NCBI GenBank assembly: GCA_015075365.1
Contig: JABTUN010000002.1
Location: 1,612,001-1,676,000, forward strand
Direction: 5' to 3'
From: Verrucomicrobiaceae bacterium
GTDB taxonomy: Bacteria > Verrucomicrobiota > Verrucomicrobiia > Verrucomicrobiales > Verrucomicrobiaceae
Length of the DNA: 64,000 bases
The notes beneath the pieces were generated by a model that made no database searches, was not told the DNA's origin, and saw only the letters and a program-made list of their open reading frames with translations. Below are positions 56,668 through 64,000 of the stretch, in pieces. A program made the position numbers and the translations under genes. The number at the start of each line of letters is the position of its first letter. Positions within the stretch are counted from its first letter, which is position 1.

Positions 56668-59181
56668 TCACAGCTCGATCTTCATCGGCGGCGGCGGTGC
56701 CAGCTTCAGCACCGGCTCGGTGTCCGGATCGCCGGCGGGATCGACCGGGATGGCCTTGCGCACGGGTGTGCCGTCGTCGTTGACGGGACTGGCCTTGGGC
56801 ACGGCGGTGGCGGAGTTGTAGGGGTCCGCACCGATGACGGTCACGCCGCGCATGCGCACGGGCTCCACATGGGACCATTTGGTGGTGTCCACCAAGCTGG
56901 GGCCCTCGATCGAGCCGATCCCGCCTAGGTGCTGCATGGAAGCGGTGAGGTCCCCTGGCAGGCCCTCACCCGTGTGGACGGTGCAATAGCCTTCGATCGG
57001 GGTTCCCGGGCGCACATACTCGATGTAGGTGGAGCGGATGGACTTCTCGACGCCGTTCGGCCCCTTGATTTTGTCATAGCAGAAGTCGGTGGCCCGCAGG
57101 CCGCTTTTCTGGCACAACTCGATGCGCTCGGCTGTGTCTGGCGGTGTGATGTCCGTGGCCGGGTGCATGACGGTGGAGGCGTTCATGATGTCCACCCACA
57201 CCGGCAGGACGACGCGGCTGGAAAAGGCACCCGGGTAGATGGTCTTCTGCTTGTCAAAGCCAGCCCACACGCCGCAGGTGACGCTGGAACTGTAACCGAG
57301 GAACCATAGATCTTTGAAATCGTAATGCGTGCCCGTTTTCCCTGCGACCGGGAAGTCCCCCAGCTTGTAATCACTCACGGCCGGGCTGCCGGTGCCGTGA
57401 TGCAGGGCCTGGTCAAGGCAGACATGTGTCTGGTAGGCGGCAATGGGGTCCATGCTCTGGACGGTCTCGACCGTGTCCTCCGGGAGTTGATAGACCAGCT
57501 TATCCTGGCTGTCGGTGATGCGCTGGATGAGGTGCAGCTTCCTCGGCCGGCTGCCCAGGGTTGGAAAGTTCGAGTAGGCCAGGCACATCTCGGTGAGGCG
57601 CGCCTCGCTCGCGCCGAGGTAGAGGTTTTGATAATCGCTCAGCGTTGAGGTGATGCCTGCCTTTTGTGCCACTTGCTTGACCATCGGCATGCCCACACGC
57701 TCGCCGACATACATGGTGGCGGAGTTGCGGCCATGCACGAGCGCATCACGGTAGCTGATGGCCGAGAGGGTCCACTTCGGGCTGTCCTCCTCCGCTCCCC
57801 ACTCGCCCAGGAAGCCCTCCGTGCCGCCGATTTGCACGCGGCGGTTGTCGAAGGGCTTGTCATCCACCTTTGTGCCCGGATACAGGCCGGGGCTGCTGAA
57901 GGCGGCCGCATAGACAAACGGCGTGAAGGCCGTGCCCACCGGCCGCAGGCTGTCTGTGGCGCGGTTGAACTGGCTGTCACCAAAATCACGCCCGCCCACC
58001 ATGGCGAGCACGCTGCCATCCTTGTTGTCCATCACGACAACAGCTCCCTGGAGATACTCCGGCTTCGGGCGTGGCGTGGATGGATCGATCTCGCCCCGCT
58101 TCAGCCGTGCGCGGTAGTCGCTGATGATGCCGCGGAACTGCTCAAAAGTCTGGTGCTCGTAGCCCGACCGCTTCTCGACGGAGGTGAGATGCTTCTGCAG
58201 GGCCTCCTCGGCCTTCTTTTGGAGCTCCTGGTTGATGCTGGTGTAGATCTTAAAGCCGCCAATGGCGGCGCGCTCCTCGCCCACAAGGTTCATCACCTCC
58301 TGGCGCACAGAGTCAAAAATGTAGCTCAGGCGCGGATCCGTGCTCTGTGGCGCGGTGATCATGGGTTTGCGCTTGATCTTTTCCGCCTCGTCGGAGGTCA
58401 GCGTGCCCTCCTCCACCATGCGGTCGAGCACATAGTTCCGCTCCTTCAGCGCACGCTCCGGGTGCTTCAGGGGCTGGATGTTGTTGGGGCTCTTGATCAG
58501 GCCGCAGAGGGTCGCCGACTCCTCAATGGTGAGGTCCTTCACGTTTTTCCCGAAGTAGCCCTGAGCGGCGGCCTGCACGCCATAGAAATTCGCACCGAAA
58601 AAGATGCGGTTCAGGTAGAGCTCCAAGATCTCGGATTTCGAGTAGTGCCGCTCCACGCGCTGCGCCAGAAAGGCCTCCAGGATCTTGCGCTTGTAACTCC
58701 GCTCCAGGAGCTTGAAGGTCTGCCGGGAAAGCTGCTGCGTGATCGTGCTGGCCCCCTGCGTCACCTCGCCCGCACGGAAGTTCAGCCACATCGCGCGCGT
58801 CAGGCCGATGTAGTCCACGCCGTCGTGCTTGAAGAACCGGCTGTCCTCCTGCGCCACCAGCGCGTCGATCAAGTGCTGCGGCACGTCCTTGATGTTGATC
58901 GGCGTGCGGTTCAGCACATAGAGCCGGGCCAGTTCCTCGCCGGAGCGGTCATAGATGATGCTGGCCGACTCCAGTTTGCGCAGCTCAGAAAGGTCAAACT
59001 TCTCCGCCTCCTTGCGCAGGGGGGCCACCAGGACACTGTAGGTGCCGAAAGCGGCCACCAGCACCAGCAGGAACAGGGCGATCAACGCGCTGAACCAGGC
59101 ACGGCGGTAAAAGGGCAGCCGCAGGCCGGCTTCGCCGCGCCAGTTGCGCTCGGTTTTGAGATCTGGGTCGTTTCCCTTCAT
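56668..59181 (-). CDS. mrcA: Class A penicillin-binding protein with an apparently dead transpeptidase
   Basis: 837 residues. A short cytosolic tail, one membrane helix (residues about 29-51) and a GT51 glycosyltransferase that looks active: QEDSRFF (catalytic Glu112), QGASTITQQLSRQ and KRKILEAFLAQRVE. The transpeptidase domain keeps its fold and KTG (K615-G617), but SxxK reads TAFT (T417 and T420 where the nucleophile Ser and general-base Lys belong) and SxN reads GRN (484-486). With Ser and Lys both gone it should not cross-link peptidoglycan or bind beta-lactams. The C-terminus is a Pro/Asp-rich tail. Alone on its strand; it converges on the symporter gene with 12 bases between stops. Confidence 0.88.
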   Translation of the reverse strand: MKGNDPDLKTERNWRGEAGLRLPFYRRAWFSALIALFLLVLVAAFGTYSVLVAPLRKEAEKFDLSELRKLESASIIYDRSGEELARLYVLNRTPINIKDVPQHLIDALVAQEDSRFFKHDGVDYIGLTRAMWLNFRAGEVTQGASTITQQLSRQTFKLLERSYKRKILEAFLAQRVERHYSKSEILELYLNRIFFGANFYGVQAAAQGYFGKNVKDLTIEESATLCGLIKSPNNIQPLKHPERALKERNYVLDRMVEEGTLTSDEAEKIKRKPMITAPQSTDPRLSYIFDSVRQEVMNLVGEERAAIGGFKIYTSINQELQKKAEEALQKHLTSVEKRSGYEHQTFEQFRGIISDYRARLKRGEIDPSTPRPKPEYLQGAVVVMDNKDGSVLAMVGGRDFGDSQFNRATDSLRPVGTAFTPFVYAAAFSSPGLYPGTKVDDKPFDNRRVQIGGTEGFLGEWGAEEDSPKWTLSAISYRDALVHGRNSATMYVGERVGMPMVKQVAQKAGITSTLSDYQNLYLGASEARLTEMCLAYSNFPTLGSRPRKLHLIQRITDSQDKLVYQLPEDTVETVQSMDPIAAYQTHVCLDQALHHGTGSPAVSDYKLGDFPVAGKTGTHYDFKDLWFLGYSSSVTCGVWAGFDKQKTIYPGAFSSRVVLPVWVDIMNASTVMHPATDITPPDTAERIELCQKSGLRATDFCYDKIKGPNGVEKSIRSTYIEYVRPGTPIEGYCTVHTGEGLPGDLTASMQHLGGIGSIEGPSLVDTTKWSHVEPVRMRGVTVIGADPYNSATAVPKASPVNDDGTPVRKAIPVDPAGDPDTEPVLKLAPPPPMKIEL

Positions 59182-59305
59182 GGAACGTGGAAATTGAACG
59201 GGAAAACTAGCCGTCCTTCATCCCCCGTGCCAATGGTTTCATCGTCCAGGTTTCGCATGCCCCCTGCTGGAGCGTGGAACCAGAAACTTGAAACATCCCG
59301 CCTCC

Positions 59306-60574
59306 ATGCGCCTGCCAGCCCTCCTTTTCCTCGTCACCGCTGTCTTTGTTTCCGCCGCAGATGACCTCGTGCCCGCCCAGGAGTGCCGACCGCGTGCCGG
59401 GCTGCCGAACTTCCTCGCGAAGGCGGCCACCGCGGGCGCGGAGGTGAAGATCGGCTACCTCGGCGGCTCGATCACCGCGCAGCCGGGCTGGCGGCCGAAG
59501 ACGCTGGCGCATTTCCAGAAGACCTGGCCGCAGGCAAAGTTCAGCGAGATCAACGCGGCCATCGGCGGCACGGGCTCCGACCTTGGCGTGTTTCGGCTCA
59601 AGCAGGATGTGCTCGATCACAAACCGGACCTGTTGTTTGTCGAATTCGCCGTGAACGACGGCGGCGCGGCTCCGGAGCAGATTCTCCGCTGCATGGAGGG
59701 CATCGTGCGCCAGACCTGGAAGGCGCTGCCGGACTGCGACATCTGTTTTGTCTATACGCTGACCGAGGCGCTCGCGCCCGCGATGCTCGACGGCAAATTC
59801 CAACGCAGCGCCAGTGCAATGGAAAAGATCGCCGATCACTACGACATCCCCACCATCCACATGGGCATGGAGGTTGCGAAGCTGGCGAAGGAGGGCAGGC
59901 TCGTGTGGAAGGCTAAGCTGCCGAAATCCGACGAGGAGAAGAAAGCGCTCGAAGGCAAGTTCGTCTTCGCTCCCGACAGCGTGCATCCGCATGTGGAAAC
60001 CGGCCACGAGCTCTACCTTGCGGCCATCGTGCGGTCGTTGAAGCCTATCGAGGCCGCGTCGAAGGCCAAAGGCCCGCACACGCCCGGCGCACCGTTCATC
60101 GCGACGAATTACGAGCAGGCCAAACTCGTGCCGATCACCGCCGCCACGCTCTCCAGCGGCTTCCAGCCCGCCCCGGCCGACTTTGCGAAACGCTGGAGCA
60201 ATCGCATGAGCGCCCTCCACAAGGCCGCCAAGCCCGGCGACGCGCTTACCTTTAAGTTCAAAGGCACGCGAGCTTCGATCTACGACATCATCGGGCCTGA
60301 CTGCGGTCAGGTGAGCGTCACTGTCGATGATCAGCCGGTGAAGCTCGTGCCACGCATCGACGCCTACTGCACCTACCACCGCCTCGCCACGCTCAGCCTT
60401 GGCAGCGAGCTGCCGGACACCGTCCACACCGTGAAGATCGAAATCAGCCCCGAGGTTCCCGACAAGGCCAAAATCCTCGCAAAGAACGGCAACAAGATCG
60501 ACGACCCGAAACGCTTCGAAGGCACCGCGTTCTATCCGGGGGCCATTTTGCTCGTGGGCGAGATTGTGAAGTGA
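59306..60574 (+). CDS. Secreted SGNH/GDSL-type hydrolase
   Basis: 422 residues from the ATG at 59306 (a TTG 18 bases earlier is possible). A signal peptide (1-18, FVSA) is followed by an SGNH fold: IGYLGGSITAQPGW (nucleophile Ser block), LLFVEFAVNDGG (Asn-Asp block III) and PDSVHPHVETGH (Asp-x-x-His block V). The C-terminal 150 residues are a beta-sandwich accessory domain. Probably a carbohydrate esterase that removes acyl groups from polysaccharide in the periplasm or outside. Its 5' leader overlaps the divergent PBP gene promoter region. Confidence 0.85.
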   Translation: MRLPALLFLVTAVFVSAADDLVPAQECRPRAGLPNFLAKAATAGAEVKIGYLGGSITAQPGWRPKTLAHFQKTWPQAKFSEINAAIGGTGSDLGVFRLKQDVLDHKPDLLFVEFAVNDGGAAPEQILRCMEGIVRQTWKALPDCDICFVYTLTEALAPAMLDGKFQRSASAMEKIADHYDIPTIHMGMEVAKLAKEGRLVWKAKLPKSDEEKKALEGKFVFAPDSVHPHVETGHELYLAAIVRSLKPIEAASKAKGPHTPGAPFIATNYEQAKLVPITAATLSSGFQPAPADFAKRWSNRMSALHKAAKPGDALTFKFKGTRASIYDIIGPDCGQVSVTVDDQPVKLVPRIDAYCTYHRLATLSLGSELPDTVHTVKIEISPEVPDKAKILAKNGNKIDDPKRFEGTAFYPGAILLVGEIVK

Positions 60575-60645
60575 GCCTTCATCGGCCGGTAAATCGTTGC
60601 TTTAGCCATTGCCAGTCAGCGTGGTGGTCGTGTAGCCTTCACGGC

Positions 60646-61602
60646 ATGAAAGCACATCGCCTTCTCTCCCTCGGAATCGCCACCTTGCTGGCGGCCATGT
60701 CGTCCTCACTCCGTGCCGCTGATGGCGATGCTGAATGGCAGAAGGTCACAGACGCCATTGAGGCCATCAAGAGCCCGAAACAGCGCCCAAAGTCGCGTGA
60801 GGAGGCGATTGAGTTCCTCAAAACGAGCCTGAAGGCCTTCGATGATGCCCTCGCGGCGGCCATGAAGGCCGCGCCGAAGAATCCCGGGCGTTATGACGCC
60901 GCGTTGTTTGAATCCATGGTGGGACGTGCCCGCCAGATGGCCGGAGTGAATGCGCCCGAAACGCCGCCTGTCACTCTCGAGGAGATTATAAGGGCCGAGG
61001 ACGCCAAGCCGGAAACGAAGTCCGAGGCGAGCTTCATCAACGTGATGCAATCGCTCGAAGCGGCTGAGGAGAGCGGCGATACCACGGCCTGGATGGCCAA
61101 GGCGGAGAAGCACCTCAAGGATTTCCCCGCTGAGAAGCGTAACAGCATGGTCGAGGGCAAGATCAAAAGCATCAAGGCCACCGCGGATCTCAAGACCAAG
61201 CCTCTCGACCTCAAATTCACCGCCGTGGACGGGCGCGAGGTCGATCTGTCGAAAATGCAGGGCAAGGTCGTGCTGATCGACTTCTGGGCCACCTGGTGCG
61301 GCCCCTGCGTGGCGGAGCTCCCGAACGTGCTCAAGGCCTACAAGGAGCTGCATCCGAAGGGATTTGAAATCATCGGCATCTCGCTCGACTCCGACAAAGG
61401 CAAGCTGGAGGCCTTTGTGAAGGAACGCGGCATGGAATGGCCGCAGTATTTCGACGGCAAGAGCTGGAAGAACGAGATCTCCTCGAGATACGGCATCAAC
61501 TCCATCCCCGCGATGTGGCTGGTGAACAAGAAAGGCATGGTCGTGAGCACCAGCGCCCGCGGCGGGCTCGAGGAGAAGGCGGCCAAACTCCTCGCGGAGT
61601 AA
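60646..61602 (+). CDS. Exported TlpA/ResA-like thiol-disulfide protein
   Basis: 318 residues from the ATG at 60646. Signal peptide (1-25, SLRA). Residues about 26-190 are helical and of unknown type; residues about 195-318 are a TlpA thioredoxin with DFWATWCGPCVAELPN (Cys-x-x-Cys) and INSIPAMWLVNKKG (cis-Pro loop), DLSKMQGKVVLIDFWATW being nearly identical to the stretch in the giant operon protein. It probably reduces or isomerises disulfides in the envelope. Leader lacks a ribosome binding site. Confidence 0.9.
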   Translation: MKAHRLLSLGIATLLAAMSSSLRAADGDAEWQKVTDAIEAIKSPKQRPKSREEAIEFLKTSLKAFDDALAAAMKAAPKNPGRYDAALFESMVGRARQMAGVNAPETPPVTLEEIIRAEDAKPETKSEASFINVMQSLEAAEESGDTTAWMAKAEKHLKDFPAEKRNSMVEGKIKSIKATADLKTKPLDLKFTAVDGREVDLSKMQGKVVLIDFWATWCGPCVAELPNVLKAYKELHPKGFEIIGISLDSDKGKLEAFVKERGMEWPQYFDGKSWKNEISSRYGINSIPAMWLVNKKGMVVSTSARGGLEEKAAKLLAE

Positions 61603-61658
61603 GGCGCTGTGAAAAACTTCCGCTGGTCACCCGATCTGCCGTCCGTTAAAATCTCCCC

Positions 61659-62418
61659 ATGAAGACCGAAGTCGTCAGCACGGAGGAACTCCTCCGCACC
61701 AACCCCAAACTCAAAGCCCTGTGGGAGAAGGACCGTCAAATCCGCTTGAAGCAGCCCTTGCGCACCTCCGAGGAGTTTATCGCGCAAGCCCTGGAATTAA
61801 AGAGAGTGGCTGGTTTACGCGTCTCGAGTTTGAGGAGCACGAGCTCCTCCAGTGGGCAAGAGACGCCGGCTTCCTTGGCGGCGAGCATGAGCTGATTCCG
61901 CTGAGTGACCTCGCGGGTGAAGAGCATCGAGTTCACCTCGACAAAGCATCGAGGCTTGTTTTCAAGGCCACGCACCCGGAGACCTACGGAGCCGCGCCGC
62001 AGATCAGCTATGACCTTGATCCCTTGACGAACCGGCCCGCAAAGCGGCTGGTGATGGGCAAAGGCACGCCGATGATCTACCTGGAGAGGTGGAGCCTGTT
62101 CAACGCGGTCTTTGGCGATGACGTGCGCCTGGAGCGCATCCTGCCGGCGGGTTACGGCCTTTCCATCGTCGTCTCGCAGCGGGACATCACGGGCGAGGCA
62201 CCCACGGTGGAGGAGATCGCAGCGTTCTTCCATGAGCGTGACTTTATGCCTGTTCCGGCCTCTCAAGATGCCTTTTACCGTGCTGCGGATGATGTGCTGC
62301 TCTCGATGCGCATCAGGCGAACCTCGTGCGCACCGAAGACGGCCTCGTGCCCATCGACATTCCCGTTTTTCGACCCGACGAGGACATCTCCCGCTGGCTG
62401 CGCAGCGTCGGACTTTGA
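61659..62418 (+). pseudogene. Frameshifted kinase-like protein gene
   Basis: The reading is split over three frames. It opens at 61659 (MKTEVVSTEELL), switches to a second frame near 61797 at ALELK/ESGWFTRLEF, runs through HRVHLDKASRLVFKATHP and GTPMIYLERW, and switches again near 62304, where DAHQANLVRTEDGLVPIDIPVF appears, ending at the stop at 62416-62418. Each change is a shift to a codon frame one base earlier, as if one base had been lost twice. The restored protein would be about 253 residues. DAHxxNLV...DGLVPIDI resembles the Asp-His-x-x-Asn loop of HipA-like or polyvalent-protein-type kinases. It could also reflect sequencing error. Confidence 0.65.
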
Positions 62419-62446
62419 AGAGTAAGACGCAGCGCGGCAGAAGCCA

Positions 62447-63685
62447 TCAGCCTCCGAACCAGAAGCGGCGTCCCTGCACCGTGCGGCCGCCACTGCCAAG
62501 GGAAATCGGCTGATCGACGGTTCGTTGCAGCGATTTCAGATCAGCTTCGGGGAGCCAGGAGGCATCGTGGCTTTGCAGCCATTGGCGTGCCTGGTCTGAA
62601 GACTGCCGCCTCCATTCGGAGATGACGTTTCTGACGATGCTCACACGGGCTTCATCCGCCCCCTGCATGTTTTGGACGACTCGGAGCAGTTCCGCTGGCT
62701 GTGTGAGAGACCACTGGCGTGTGAGCGGCTGGATCATCTCCACGGTGATCGAGTTGGTATTCTGGCGGAGATAATCCACCGCTGCGGAAGGATCATCAAG
62801 CGCCCATGTGCCGAGCACGCTCTGCCATGCTGTGGTGCGGTCTTTTCCCTCAGGCAGGCTGGAGGCAAAGGCGAAAGCGTCCGCTGGATTCCGCCGGGCG
62901 AGAAAGGCTGCCGCCGTGCTGGTGACCTGCCGACGCAAACTCTCATCCGAGACCTCCGCTGCTAGACTGGCAGCGGCTTGGGGATCGGTGTGCGCCATTT
63001 CCGTGGCGATGCTCCGCCAGGCAAGATCACGCTCAAAGGACGCGGGTTGCTGCCGCAGCCAGGCGGTGGCCGCTTCACGCTGGTTAGCGTGCCTCCACAC
63101 ATGTAGAACGTGGTTCGAGTAGGGTGCATTGAGCGGTCCGCCTTCATACAAGGCCGCCAGGTGGCCCAGAGCGGCGGCATCCTGCGGGAGAAAGTCCATG
63201 TACTCCAACTGCGTGATGCGTGTGACGAGCTGCTGCCTGTCCGGTCTGCTGCGCAGCCATGCCAGCATGGTTTCCGCCTCGCGGCCAAACCAGCGTGAAA
63301 GCGCCACGGAGAGAAAAGCACCGCGTAGAATCGGATCGGTGATGCCGAGTCCGAATTCGACGGCCTCGCGCCCGTTTCGCGATGTCCAGCGGCGGGCGAG
63401 TGCCTCGACATCCGCGAGTTTGGGCCGCGACCTCGCTAACACGATGGCCTGCCACGCCTTGAATCCGTCGAGCCTGGCCATTTGAGCGGCCAGACGTGCG
63501 CGACTTGCCTCATCTCCACCACTCTTTGCCTTGGTGAGCGTTTGCCATTCCGCAAACGCGTCGGTGGAGCCTGGAGCATGCATCTCCACCGCTGCGGGGC
63601 TGTGTTTTCCAGCGATGGAAGCCCACCTCATGCCAGCCAGCAGGCCGCAGGCAAAAAGGAGTGCGCAGATGAGAGTGAGTTTCAT
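62447..63685 (-). CDS. Secreted helical-repeat protein of unknown function
   Basis: 412 residues from the ATG at 63685. A signal peptide (about 1-18) precedes a short linker and a run of 35-40-residue helical repeats of the form (A)W-x-x-x-x-x-x-x-D-P-x-A-A-x-x-W/Y: AWRSIATEMAHTDPQAAASLA, AWQSVLGTWALDDPSAAVDYL and the earlier AWQAIVLARSRPK. This TPR/Sel1-like DP-x-A-A repeat type recurs in large verrucomicrobial exported protein families. Function unknown. It sits 8 bases behind a similar gene on the same strand, so both share a transcript and probably arose by duplication. Confidence 0.72.
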   Translation of the reverse strand: MKLTLICALLFACGLLAGMRWASIAGKHSPAAVEMHAPGSTDAFAEWQTLTKAKSGGDEASRARLAAQMARLDGFKAWQAIVLARSRPKLADVEALARRWTSRNGREAVEFGLGITDPILRGAFLSVALSRWFGREAETMLAWLRSRPDRQQLVTRITQLEYMDFLPQDAAALGHLAALYEGGPLNAPYSNHVLHVWRHANQREAATAWLRQQPASFERDLAWRSIATEMAHTDPQAAASLAAEVSDESLRRQVTSTAAAFLARRNPADAFAFASSLPEGKDRTTAWQSVLGTWALDDPSAAVDYLRQNTNSITVEMIQPLTRQWSLTQPAELLRVVQNMQGADEARVSIVRNVISEWRRQSSDQARQWLQSHDASWLPEADLKSLQRTVDQPISLGSGGRTVQGRRFWFGG

Positions 63686-63693
63686 GGGATGAG

Positions 63694-64000
63694 TCAGTGA
63701 ATCACGATGATTCCCTGGCTGATGTTTTGCATGGACCCCGAGTAGGGCCTTCCGCGCCGGTTTTGCAGCACGGTGCTGAGGCGCTGGCGTGTCGTGTCGT
63801 CCATCTGCGCGGCAGCGAGCCATTGCGCAGCCTGCTCCGGCTGCCGGGTGAGCCACGTGGAAAAGCACAGGCCGATGGTCTGACGGCGCGAGGCCTCGTC
63901 TGCGATGTCCTGCGCCCAGATCATGGCCTCGTCAGGGAAACGAAACGCGACACCGAGAGCGATGCCTGCCGCCGCCCGGTCACGCTGGGGGCCGCGTGGC
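63694..64000 (-). CDS. Partial secreted helical-repeat protein, cut by the window edge
   Basis: The reading is open from the stop at 63694 to the edge of the window, so only the C-terminal 101 or so residues are seen. They carry the same repeat as the downstream gene: RFPDEAMIWAQDIADEASRRQ and TWLTRQPEQAAQWL. The end is NISQGIIVIH. The start lies outside the window; an internal ATG at 63924 is not the likely start. Function unknown. Confidence 0.7.
   Translation of the reverse strand, partial: PRGPQRDRAAAGIALGVAFRFPDEAMIWAQDIADEASRRQTIGLCFSTWLTRQPEQAAQWLAAAQMDDTTRQRLSTVLQNRRGRPYSGSMQNISQGIIVIH

Overview
The window is GC-rich, densely coding chromosomal DNA with no non-coding gap above about 300 bases, no rRNA or tRNA gene that I could see, and no prophage or insertion sequence. 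The gene mix points to Verrucomicrobiota, perhaps near Prosthecobacter or Verrucomicrobium: two DUF1080 proteins, a DUF4175-type membrane protein next to a prenyltransferase-repeat protein, SGNH and Gfo/Idh/MocA secreted or Tat-like proteins, an orphan ECF sigma factor, and start codons that almost never carry a Shine-Dalgarno sequence. This is an inference from content; no marker gene settles it.

Layout. 28-6055 holds a cluster that may make or modify a small amide-linked molecule: a beta-keto acid cleavage enzyme, a short Mur-type ligase and an ATP-grasp ligase on the minus strand, facing two tandem paralogous GNAT/FemAB-like transferases. 6103-17541 is mixed: purM, a secreted GH57 enzyme with fibronectin domains, a beta-helix protein, ygfZ, an Mpv17-like membrane protein, a flavin oxidase, an AI-2E-type exporter and crcB. 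17615-21384 holds a denD-like dehydrogenase, an ECF sigma factor, and folA behind a beta-CASP metallo-hydrolase. 21497-27424 is a surface-glycan block (wecB, polysaccharide deacetylase, GT2, FAD oxidoreductase, membrane glycosyltransferase). 27539-32199 has a sugar isomerase interrupted in frame by a palindromic repeat, transketolase and a sterol-desaturase-type hydroxylase.

32439-44878 is one 12.4-kb operon of five very tightly joined genes, four of them with ATGA overlaps or 5-base spacing: a DUF4175-like membrane protein, two large paralogous secreted helical proteins of unknown function, a squalene-cyclase-fold protein and a giant thioredoxin fusion. It looks like an undescribed envelope system. 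A nucleotidyltransferase pair (possible toxin-antitoxin) follows on the other strand. 46960-51272 is a light/oxidative-stress operon: FeS-type photolyase, TspO, SDR, lipocalin, SOUL, DUF2256, DUF3253.

51344-64000 carries a glycine-zipper lipoprotein, a second DUF1080 protein, an oxidoreductase, the pyruvate dehydrogenase E2 gene, a dicarboxylate symporter, a class A penicillin-binding protein whose transpeptidase catalytic Ser and Lys are both Thr, an SGNH hydrolase, a TlpA-like protein, a twice-frameshifted kinase-like pseudogene, and two tandem repeat-type secreted proteins, the last cut by the window edge.
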